A stretch of DNA of 7,870 nt from contig CAIXQV010000709.1 of NCBI GenBank assembly GCA_903921605.1, positions 1 to 7,870 on the forward strand. Reading direction: 5' to 3'. Below the pieces are notes generated by a model. The model was given only the letters and a program-made list of their open reading frames with translations, did not search any database and was not told where the DNA came from. Of the stretch, positions 1-5,978 are shown piece by piece. Within the stretch, counting starts at the first letter, position 1. Every line of letters starts with the position of its first letter. Source of the stretch: an uncultured Planctomycetaceae bacterium. Lineage in GTDB: Bacteria; Planctomycetota; Planctomycetia; Planctomycetales; Planctomycetaceae. Position numbers and translations under genes: made by a program.

Positions 1-2
1 AA

Positions 3-1271
3 AGTCAGCAGGAACGGACGTCTGCTTTGATGAAGTCGATGATGGCAGGCTTGATGGCGGAACAAGGTCGCGCGACACGGGCCGGGAAGCTTGACGACGC
101 CGTCTGTATTCGCGATCTCATCAAGTTGCTGGATACCGAACCATCAGATGCAAAAAAGGTTGAATTGACGCTGGGAAATTCCGGCTCATTAAAGGGCGAC
201 GCACGAGCAGTCGCTGATGGGTTCCTTCAGGGCAACCAACAGATCGCGGCCGATCTTCAGAAGGAGAGGGCACGCCTGAATCAGGCATTTGCACCTGTGG
301 TCGAAGGCCCAATTAAGGCGGCCTTAAAAGCTGGTGATGAGCCAAAGTCGAGACAGCTCCTGGAACGCCATCTGGTTCTGCTGAATCGACCTCCAATGGC
401 GTATTACCACCATCAAAAACCGACATTCTCAAAGGAATCCTTGCACCTTGTTGAACCATTTGAAGCGGAAACTGCAGCACGCAAACAGGCCTGTGAGGAA
501 TCAGAAGTCCCTGTTCGGAATCGTCTGATTGAAGGATTTCGCAGCCTCGTCTCGGCCCAGCCGAGTCCTGAGTCAGATGAAGGATCGAAAGCCATCAACT
601 TGGCCATCGAATTCTTTACGGCCGATTACACCACAGGCCCTCAACGCGGCCGACTGTTTGTTCCTGATGACAAACTTCCAGCAGCCGCTGTTGAGTTGTT
701 CAATGAGTATTGTCGCGAGTCCATGAAACTGGAACAGAAGCTTGCATCAGATCAGGTTGCCGCCGCAAAAACGCTCCGTGAAGAGCTTCATCCCGTCCTT
801 GAGCAACATACGGAAGCCAATCAGTTCCTCGAAGCGTGGACCATCCTTGCCCGAGGTGCTGAATTTGATCGGGTCCAGTTTGAGACACCAGTGAAATTTG
901 CTCATGTTCCCCATTGGAAGGATCATCTGAAAGACGCGGTGGTGCTGGACGTCAGAAAGAACGCTGTTCGTGTCCGGGAATCTGCGCATCATCCCGACGG
1001 CGAATGGTTTCCCCGCGGTCGAATCAGATTCGCCCCCGGCGATACAATTGCCGAAACGAAATTCGGAGATCCAATTCCTGGCCCCGGATCAGCAGTCACG
1101 GACAAGACAACGCTCAAACGCGGACAAACGGTGTTTTACATCTGGGGGCGTTCTGCGCTGGAAGCCACGATTGTTGACCTGACCGAGTCGAACGTAGTCC
1201 TTAAATACAAGGAACGCTGGAGTAGTGAAACTGTGCTGCGCACACAGCTATGGGTCCTTGATGATTACTAG
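3..1271 (+). CDS. Hypothetical protein with helical repeats and two SH3/Tudor-like C-terminal modules (5' partial)
   Basis: I do not recognise a named family. The frame is open from the left edge, with no stop before the first TTG (27) or ATG (30), so the gene probably begins outside the window; 422 residues are visible. Numbering from the TTG at 27, residues 10-30 contain AGKLDDAVCIRDLIKLL, a helical pattern resembling UVR-type helical hairpins and the AGDLD-type repeats common in planctomycete proteins. A second, weaker copy lies near 76-116 (AALKAGDEPKSRQLLERHL). The middle is charged, helical and coiled-coil-like. Near 297-340 and 366-410 are two short beta-rich stretches: VVLDVRKNAVRVRE followed by GEWFPRGRIRF, then GQTVFYIWG followed by ATIVDLTESNVVLKYKERW. 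Both resemble SH3/Tudor-like barrels. No membrane segment is visible; a signal peptide, if any, would lie outside the window. Coding status is well supported by length and composition; function is unknown. Confidence 0.8.
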   Translation, partial: SQQERTSALMKSMMAGLMAEQGRATRAGKLDDAVCIRDLIKLLDTEPSDAKKVELTLGNSGSLKGDARAVADGFLQGNQQIAADLQKERARLNQAFAPVVEGPIKAALKAGDEPKSRQLLERHLVLLNRPPMAYYHHQKPTFSKESLHLVEPFEAETAARKQACEESEVPVRNRLIEGFRSLVSAQPSPESDEGSKAINLAIEFFTADYTTGPQRGRLFVPDDKLPAAAVELFNEYCRESMKLEQKLASDQVAAAKTLREELHPVLEQHTEANQFLEAWTILARGAEFDRVQFETPVKFAHVPHWKDHLKDAVVLDVRKNAVRVRESAHHPDGEWFPRGRIRFAPGDTIAETKFGDPIPGPGSAVTDKTTLKRGQTVFYIWGRSALEATIVDLTESNVVLKYKERWSSETVLRTQLWVLDDY

Positions 1272-1725
1272 TTCTGATGGCGGCGGAGATGCCTTGAGTT
1301 TGGTAAGAAGCAAACCCCGTGTTGCTGGAGCCCAGTGTTCCTGAAACGGGGGTAACCGAGTTTTAGTGTTCAGTCGCGAGGTGAGTGGACATCGCTCGGC
1401 GGGGTTTGATGGCAGGGGGATCCGCAGGTACTTTGGCTCCGATTCGAGTCAGTTTCCGGCCATCCTCCCAAGAACGATCGAACCGAATAGGAGGGGGTTA
1501 CTCTTGTATAGTCCGTGATGTGTTGGTGGGAAATCCGACGCTTTGGAAGTCTCACCAGTCACATCAATCCTGTGGGTTTTGCGGGCTATCGGACTCCGCC
1601 GCCAGAGCCAGAAGTCGGTTCTCATCGAAATCAGGGCGGACTTTACCGAACGAGCTCCTGTGCAAGTTGTTACTTGGGAATGGTTTAGGGAAATTCTCTG
1701 CAGGAGCCTACTCGTCAGGGTCGAC

Positions 1726-1754
1726 TGGACTTTTCTCCGCGCAGCCCGTACTAT
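1726..1754 (+). promoter_or_regulatory. Candidate sigma-70-type promoter for rpsA
   Basis: TGGACT (1726-1731) and TACTAT (1749-1754) are each 4 of 6 matches to the -35 and -10 consensus, separated by 17 bases. A transcript would start near 1761 and give a leader of about 124 bases to the chosen rpsA start at 1885. A match of this quality is expected by chance, so position and spacing are the main support. Confidence 0.27.
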
Positions 1755-1870
1755 GCTGCGTTTTCCGCGAATCCTGACTTAGACGTGATGACAAGTTGTC
1801 GTTGCAGCAGGACGCATGGCCCTTTTCAAGCGGCAGCAAAAATCAGGTTTTCCTGAAGTATGCCCGCGTC

Positions 1871-1876
1871 AGGTGG
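1871..1876 (+). promoter_or_regulatory. Ribosome binding site that decides the rpsA start
   Basis: AGGTGG lies 8 bases before the ATG at 1885, a suitable Shine-Dalgarno distance. The earlier in-frame ATG at 1816 has only AGGA (1809-1812) 3 bases away, which is too close. This favours the shorter protein beginning MVDRNLLREF. Confidence 0.5.
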
Positions 1877-1884
1877 TTTTCAGA

Positions 1885-3666
1885 ATGGTCGATCGTAACC
1901 TTTTGAGGGAATTTAATGTCGAAGAGGCGGAACTGGATTCGCTGATTGCCGCGTCGTTCCCCGACTTTGCTGAAGCAGACATTTATCAAGAACAGGCTCA
2001 GACCTACGACCTGAACCAGATCCTGACCGGGACAATTGTTCGCGTTGACAATGAAGAAGTCGTTGTTGACATCGGGTACAAGAGCGAAGGTGTTGTCCAG
2101 CGCGACGAGTGGGACGATGCAGACGAACAGCCACAGGTTGGCGAGCGCATCGAAGTTCTGCTTGAAGAATTCGAAGACTCAATCGGCCTGATTGTTCTCT
2201 CCAAGCGAAAAGCCGACCGCGTTCGCGAGTGGGAAAAGATCATCAGCACTCACAAAGAGGGCGATGTCGTCAAAGGCCAGGTCATCCGCAAGATCAAGGG
2301 TGGTCTGCTTATCAATATCGGCGTCAACGTGTTTCTGCCAGCCAGCCAGGTCGACATTCGACGGCCTAACGACATTGCAGAATATATCGGACACGAAATT
2401 GAGTGTATGATTCTGAAGATCGACGAAGCTCGCAGAAACATCGTTGTTTCTCGCCGCCGTCTGATCGAAGAAGAACGCGAAAAGATGAAGAAGACGCTGC
2501 TCTCCAATCTTCAGATTGGTCAGCTGCGAAAGGGTACCGTCAAGAATATCGCCGACTTCGGAGCCTTCGTGGATCTGGGCGGTATCGACGGCCTGTTGCA
2601 CATCACCGATATGAGCTGGGGTCGTATCAGCCATCCAACAGAGATGGTGAAGATCGACGACGAAATCGAAGTGATGGTTCTGAACATCGACTACGACAAA
2701 GAGAAGATTGCTCTGGGTCTGAAGCAGAAGTCTGCCAGCCCATGGGCAAACATCGGGACCAAGTACCCGGTCAACTCTCGCGTCAACGGCGAAGTGGTCA
2801 ACGTACTGTCGTACGGTGCTTTCGTGAAGCTGGAAGACGGCATCGAAGGTCTCGTTCACATCAGCGAAATGTCCTGGACACGTCGCGTAAATCACCCAAG
2901 CGAACTCGTAGCGATCGGCGACAAAGTCGACGTTATGGTTCTGGGGATCAACGAAGACAAGCAGGAAATTTCTCTGGGCATGAAGCAGACTCAGCCCAAT
3001 CCATGGGACGAAGTGGCTTCCAAGTACCCACCGGGAACCATCGTCAAAGGTACGGTTCGGAACCTCACCAACTACGGTGCGTTTGTTGAACTTCAGGAAG
3101 GCGTCGACGGCCTGCTGCACATCAGCGACATGTCATGGACTCGCAAGGTGTCTCATGCCAACGAAATCCTGAAGAAGGGCGATCCAATCGAGTGCCAGAT
3201 CCTGAGCGTCGACGAAGACCGTCGCCGTATCGCTCTGGGCCTGAAGCAGCTCGCCGAAGATCCATGGGAAACACGGATTCCAGAAAAGTACGCCCCTGGC
3301 AAGACTGTCACGGGCAAGGTTACGAAAATCACCAACTTCGGTGTCTTCGTACAGCTGGAAGACGATCTCGAAGGCCTGCTGCATGTTTCTGAACTCGCTG
3401 ACCACAAGGTTGAGCACCCAGAGAACATGGTTCAGGTCGGACAGGATCTGGAAGTTCGCATCCTGCGAGTTGACACTGGCGAGCGTAAGATTGGTCTTAG
3501 CCGCAAGTCAGAATCAAAGGAAACAGAAGCCACAACCGCTACAACAGAAGGCGATGCTTCAGCTTCGGCTGCAGCACCAGCTCAGGCCAAGCCTCGTGAA
3601 GAACTGAAGGGTGGTACCGGTTCCGGTGCAGGCCCGCTGTTCTCACTCGGTGGCAGCGAAGAGTAA
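1885..3666 (+). CDS. rpsA: 30S ribosomal protein S1, six S1 domains
   Basis: S1 binds mRNA on the small ribosomal subunit and helps deliver it for initiation. From the ATG at 1885 the protein has 593 residues, somewhat longer than the 557 of E. coli S1. Six S1 (OB-fold) domains are visible at about 45-107, 126-190, 212-281, 297-368, 383-455 and 471-542. Domains 3-6 carry the aromatic RNA-binding core (FGAFVDL, YGAFVKL, YGAFVEL, FGVFVQL) followed by GLLHIS-like turns. Domains 1-2 lack it, as in the ribosome-anchoring half of E. coli S1. Linkers after domains 3, 4 and 5 share a P-W motif (SPWAN, NPWDE, DPWET). The tail (543-593) is Glu/Thr/Ala-rich, then Gly-rich and ends in acidic residues. 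An in-frame ATG at 1816 would add 23 residues, but that stretch is unlike S1 and poorly placed for a ribosome binding site. The gene appears monocistronic, with a terminator after it. Confidence 0.96.
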   Translation: MVDRNLLREFNVEEAELDSLIAASFPDFAEADIYQEQAQTYDLNQILTGTIVRVDNEEVVVDIGYKSEGVVQRDEWDDADEQPQVGERIEVLLEEFEDSIGLIVLSKRKADRVREWEKIISTHKEGDVVKGQVIRKIKGGLLINIGVNVFLPASQVDIRRPNDIAEYIGHEIECMILKIDEARRNIVVSRRRLIEEEREKMKKTLLSNLQIGQLRKGTVKNIADFGAFVDLGGIDGLLHITDMSWGRISHPTEMVKIDDEIEVMVLNIDYDKEKIALGLKQKSASPWANIGTKYPVNSRVNGEVVNVLSYGAFVKLEDGIEGLVHISEMSWTRRVNHPSELVAIGDKVDVMVLGINEDKQEISLGMKQTQPNPWDEVASKYPPGTIVKGTVRNLTNYGAFVELQEGVDGLLHISDMSWTRKVSHANEILKKGDPIECQILSVDEDRRRIALGLKQLAEDPWETRIPEKYAPGKTVTGKVTKITNFGVFVQLEDDLEGLLHVSELADHKVEHPENMVQVGQDLEVRILRVDTGERKIGLSRKSESKETEATTATTEGDASASAAAPAQAKPREELKGGTGSGAGPLFSLGGSEE

Positions 3667-3687
3667 TTTGATCTGAAGATTCGAATC

Positions 3688-3710
3688 CCCGGTGGACCTG
3701 GTTCACCGGG
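3688..3710 (+). repeat. Hairpin just after the rpsA stop codon
   Basis: CCCGGTGGA (3688-3696) pairs with TTCACCGGG (3702-3710) around a CCTGG loop, giving nine pairs including one G-U. Only a TTTC follows, so it is a weak terminator by itself. It may shield the 3' end of the rpsA transcript or act with the stronger terminator 25 bases downstream. Confidence 0.5.
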
Positions 3711-3734
3711 TTTCAGTCTGCAAAGCCAATAAAG

Positions 3735-3768
3735 AAAGCCCCTCGGTTTAACGCCGAGGGGCTTTTTT
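3735..3768 (+). terminator. Strong intrinsic terminator of rpsA
   Basis: AAAGCCCCTCGG (3735-3746) pairs perfectly with CCGAGGGGCTTT (3754-3765) around a 7-base loop (TTTAACG), and the T-run continues to 3768. The nine-pair G/C-rich core with six T residues is a textbook rho-independent terminator, 68 bases after the rpsA stop. The A-rich left flank means it could also work on the opposite strand, but no minus-strand gene ends here. Confidence 0.93.
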
Positions 3769-4033
3769 CATGGATGAATCGCTTTACCGCAATTCTTTCC
3801 GTGTCGCACACTTCATTCTCCGCAGAATCGTGATGTCTGCAGATGGTCCCAAATGGCTCTTAACGACTCCATCGCCGTCTGCGGAGTCGTCCGACACAGC
3901 ACTCAACGCGAGCAACGTTGCGGCGAATATGACTCGCGATCAGTCTTCGGTCGCCCGGAGACTCGAAACAATGGCTCCGCTATACTGCTACTGCACACAG
4001 GGTTGAGGTAGTGATTCGCGATTGGTTTGAGCA
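3769..4033 (+). other. Gap between the rpsA terminator and the next gene
   Basis: No convincing gene. An open frame at 3770-4006 could encode 78 residues, but its ATG overlaps the end of the terminator region, it has no ribosome binding site, and the predicted protein shows no domain character. The stretch holds a perfect 8-bp inverted repeat, ACGACTCC (3863-3870) and GGAGTCGT (3883-3890), with a 12-base loop, and a 10-base palindrome GCAACGTTGC (3912-3921). A promoter candidate for the downstream gene lies at its right end. Confidence 0.4.
3958..3986 (+). promoter_or_regulatory. Candidate promoter for the small membrane protein gene at 4034
   Basis: TATACT (3981-3986) is a 5 of 6 match to the -10 consensus. 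GAGACT (3958-3963), 17 bases upstream, matches only 3 of 6 of the -35 box. Transcription would start near 3993, giving a leader of about 40 bases. It is the best promoter-like site in this gap. Confidence 0.35.
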
Positions 4034-4387
4034 ATGAACGAGTACATACCATCTGGCAAGAATCGTAAGCTGATCGGCAAGGCAGCAGCCGTTCTTGTGT
4101 TAGCGTTTATCACTTACCTCGTACTTTTCGCTATCGCCGTTCGTAAAGGAAATGCAATTTACGAATTGGACTCGCCAGAGACGCGAGGGGGCTTTCTGTT
4201 CTACTGGTTTTCTGAAGAGCCGGCACTCAATCGTACGGGTTGCAGGTTGTTCCAGCCTGTCTTCCGGATCCTGCTGAAGAGTCGCCCTTACTCGTCATTT
4301 CAGACGGAGCAGGATCGCATCTCCTGGTGTGAGCAGGGAAACGATATTGTCATGGACGATCTTGCCGCGGCAGGAATTGAAAACTGA
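4034..4387 (+). CDS. Small single-pass membrane protein, function unknown
   Basis: A 117-residue protein I cannot assign to a family. The N-terminus is basic (GKNRKLIGK, residues 8-16), followed by one hydrophobic helix at about 17-36 (AAAVLVLAFITYLVLFAIAV) and then a soluble part of about 80 residues. The basic side before the helix suggests an N-in orientation with the soluble part outside the cytoplasm. That part has an aromatic patch (GGFLFYWFSEEPALNRTGCRL, 52-72) and two Cys (70, 99). Only a weak TTGAG precedes the ATG, which is not unusual for planctomycetes. The gene lies after a promoter-like TATACT and 134 bases before another small membrane protein on the same strand, so the two may be expressed together. 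The hydrophobic helix and balanced codon use argue for a real gene; conservation is untested. Confidence 0.6.
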   Translation: MNEYIPSGKNRKLIGKAAAVLVLAFITYLVLFAIAVRKGNAIYELDSPETRGGFLFYWFSEEPALNRTGCRLFQPVFRILLKSRPYSSFQTEQDRISWCEQGNDIVMDDLAAAGIEN

Positions 4388-4509
4388 CGGCTTTTCCTCA
4401 TCGAAATGGCACGAGATTGGTTCTGTGCGAAGACTGGTCGGTTTAATAGGGCTAGCCAATATCGATCGATAAGCCGAGTCGAATTGAGGATGCCTTTTTG
4501 GTTGTTCCC

Positions 4510-4515
4510 GGGAGA
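4510..4515 (+). promoter_or_regulatory. Ribosome binding site deciding the start at 4522
   Basis: GGGAGA sits 6 bases before the ATG at 4522. The frame is open back to a TTG at 4498, but that codon precedes this site, so translation most likely starts at 4522 (MRMSTRLRLF). Confidence 0.55.
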
Positions 4516-4521
4516 ACCCAG

Positions 4522-4737
4522 ATGCGTATGAGCACAAGACTCCGGCTATTTGCGTTTGCCTACATCGGCGGCGGAGTATGCTTCGGGATTATCAACCATC
4601 GGATCATTTTCCCCTGGTTTCTGTTCTTCGGGCTACTGCAATTCGTTTTGTTTCGCTGTCCTTCATGCAAGACCTTTGTTTGGATGACCCAACCTCGATG
4701 CTACTCGAGGTGCCCCCATTGTGGCTGCGATTATTAG
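4522..4737 (+). CDS. Small membrane protein with C-terminal zinc ribbon, function unknown
   Basis: A 71-residue protein with two hydrophobic helices, about 8-25 (LRLFAFAYIGGGVCFGII) and 28-44 (IIFPWFLFFGLLQFVLF), followed directly by a compact Cys pattern: CPSC (46-49), Cys60, CPHC (64-67) and Cys69. The two CPxC knuckles 14 residues apart form a plausible zinc ribbon. The short loop between the helices puts both ends, and so the ribbon, on the same membrane side. The start at 4522 is supported by a GGGAGA site. It follows the small membrane protein at 4034 and could share its transcript. The protein stops two residues after the ribbon, so nothing catalytic is attached; binding, scaffolding or metal sensing are possible but unproven. 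Confidence 0.7.
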   Translation: MRMSTRLRLFAFAYIGGGVCFGIINHRIIFPWFLFFGLLQFVLFRCPSCKTFVWMTQPRCYSRCPHCGCDY

Positions 4738-4837
4738 CGGCAGCATGCTATCACGCCCTGAGCAGTGTCATTGCCAGCCTATGTCGCGGTTTGAGTTTTC
4801 CCATTCCCTAACGTTGAACGCTGGGTCGGACGTCCAG

Positions 4838-4857
4838 TGTGAGATCTCAAACTCACA
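4838..4857. repeat. Small inverted repeat between convergent genes
   Basis: TGTGAG (4838-4843) and CTCACA (4852-4857) are complementary with an 8-base spacer, just past the stop codon of the minus-strand oxidoreductase. A GGACGTCC palindrome (4828-4835) is adjacent. Neither strand has a T-run after the hairpin, so it is only a weak candidate for 3'-end structure in the 124-base convergent gap. Confidence 0.25.
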
Positions 4858-4861
4858 GCCT

Positions 4862-5866
4862 TTACGCTTCAACATTCAGCACGATTTTTCCTGTCAGTGT
4901 GTTGGCTCCCTGCAGAGTATTCTCTTCCTGCAGGCGATGAGCAGCAGCAGCTTCAGAGAGCGGGAAGCGAGCACCAATCTTTGGTCGCCAGGTTCCGGCG
5001 GCCAGCATGCGATTGAGATCTGTGGCCGCATCACGCTGCTCATCCGGTGTCGCGTTAAACATCGCAAACCCGATCGCTCGCAGATCACGAGTGTAGAACT
5101 GCCCGAGCGGAATGACCGGGCGAGCATCGCGGCCGGCCATAAAGATCAGGCGACCTCGCAGTGCCATCAGCGGCAGGCTTCGTTCAGGCGTGGGAACTCG
5201 ATGTGTTTCGAACCAGAGATTGATCTGTCCCGTCGTCTTCAGAATCTCTGCCAGTCGCAGGTCGACATCTTCCGTACGGTACTCGATCACATAGTCTGCT
5301 CCGTGCTCACGACAGTCGGCCGCTTTCGCGGGAGAACCAGCCGAAGTTATCACTGTGGCCCCGGCAGCTTTGGCAAGCTGAACGACCGCCGAGCCGACAC
5401 CACCACTTCCTCCATTCACAAAAACGACTTCACCAGCCTTCAGGCTGCCGTGGAAGAACAAACCCAGATGTGCCGTGATGCCAACCATCGCACCGGCTGC
5501 GGCGGCTTCAAACGAAACCCCATCGGGAATTGGATACAACCATTTTTCTTCGATCGCACACAATTCCGCAAAGGAGCCCTGACGGCCAGCAAGTCCCTGA
5601 TTACTGCCCCAGACACGATCGCCAACTTTAAATCGAGCACACTCCGGGCCGACAGATTCAACGATGCCAGCAAGATCACTGCCGACGATGTAAGGATCCG
5701 GAAGAGTCGCCTTCACGCTTCCAGACCGGATATAGGTGTCAATTGGATTGACCGCGACGGACTGAGTTCTCACCAGAACCTGACTTCCCGTCGCCATCGG
5801 CGCGGGGAGTTCTGCGTACTGAATGCAGTCTGGACTACCGACGGTCTTTAGAAACGCAGCTTTCAT
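4862..5866 (-). CDS. Medium-chain dehydrogenase/reductase, NADPH:quinone oxidoreductase type
   Basis: A 334-residue zinc-free MDR protein of the quinone oxidoreductase/zeta-crystallin kind, expected to be cytosolic and to use NAD(P)H to reduce quinones or other activated carbonyl compounds; the real substrate cannot be read from sequence. The GroES-like N-terminal part spans about 1-120. The position of the catalytic zinc Cys of alcohol dehydrogenases is occupied by VNPIDTYIRSG (39-49), typical of quinone oxidoreductases, and the four-Cys structural zinc loop is absent. GSDLAGIVESVG (62-73) and FKVGDRVWG (79-87) are the usual family turns. The Rossmann dinucleotide motif is VNGGSGGVGSAVVQLAK (150-166). 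The C-terminus ends with LTGKIVLNVEA, where MDR proteins normally end. Length is normal. The gene lies 112 bases after ygfZ on the same strand and may be read from the same promoter. A longer open frame on the opposite strand is a shadow. Confidence 0.92.
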   Translation of the reverse strand: MKAAFLKTVGSPDCIQYAELPAPMATGSQVLVRTQSVAVNPIDTYIRSGSVKATLPDPYIVGSDLAGIVESVGPECARFKVGDRVWGSNQGLAGRQGSFAELCAIEEKWLYPIPDGVSFEAAAAGAMVGITAHLGLFFHGSLKAGEVVFVNGGSGGVGSAVVQLAKAAGATVITSAGSPAKAADCREHGADYVIEYRTEDVDLRLAEILKTTGQINLWFETHRVPTPERSLPLMALRGRLIFMAGRDARPVIPLGQFYTRDLRAIGFAMFNATPDEQRDAATDLNRMLAAGTWRPKIGARFPLSEAAAAHRLQEENTLQGANTLTGKIVLNVEA

Positions 5867-5978
5867 GGGACAGGTATCTCTCAGACGGAAAGTTTTGATC
5901 GCGTGAAATCAACTTGCTGGCCAACTGAGGTCAGGCGGTTCGCGATCGGCACAAAAAGTTGGCAGTCTCGGGATCAGT

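Larger units (their letters stand above)
1272..1884 (+). other. Long gap upstream of rpsA, probable control region and leader
   Basis: No convincing gene is seen in these roughly 610 bases. Short open frames at 1385-1777 (GTG start) and 1543-1782 (TTG start) lack a good ribosome binding site and recognisable protein character. After the upstream gene, 1315-1320 (CCCCGT) can pair with 1346-1351 (ACGGGG) around a small inner hairpin (CTGG 1325-1328 with CCAG 1332-1335); without a proper T-run this is only a weak terminator candidate. Further on, GCTCCTG (1654-1660) pairs perfectly with CAGGAGC (1701-1707). GACAAGTTGTC (1790-1800) is an odd-length palindrome, and TCAGG-TTTT-CCTGA (1843-1856) is a small hairpin 28 bases before the chosen rpsA start. 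These could be elements of an rpsA leader, but none matches an RNA family I can name. Confidence 0.45.

Noticed and set aside
1385..1782. Two overlapping frames (130 and 79 codons) upstream of rpsA
   Set aside because: They start at GTG and TTG with no ribosome binding site and have Ser/Arg-rich compositions typical of non-coding DNA.
2179..3120. A 313-codon open frame on the minus strand, antisense to rpsA
   Set aside because: It lies wholly inside the six-domain S1 gene and its translation reflects the reverse of the repeated S1 codons; it has no family character or separate signals.
3680..3690. ATTCGAATCC, resembling a tRNA T-loop
   Set aside because: The flanking bases do not form a five-pair T-stem and no acceptor, D or anticodon arms are found upstream.
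3770..4006. A 78-codon frame after the rpsA terminator
   Set aside because: Its start touches the terminator, no promoter or ribosome binding site fits, and the predicted protein has no recognisable feature. A real short gene cannot be fully excluded.
4407..4421. A TGGCAC motif resembling a sigma-54 promoter
   Set aside because: The invariant GG-N10-GC fails: the second element is GT at 4420-4421.
4721..5851. A 376-codon open frame on the plus strand, longer than the gene opposite it
   Set aside because: The minus strand carries a full MDR protein with dinucleotide-binding and family motifs; the plus-strand translation is Ser/Arg/Cys-rich with no domain pattern.
5897..5947. GATCGCG and CGCGATC as a long-range inverted repeat between the two minus-strand genes
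   Set aside because: A seven-base match over a 37-base loop without a T-run is weak; GATCGC-type words are common in this sequence.
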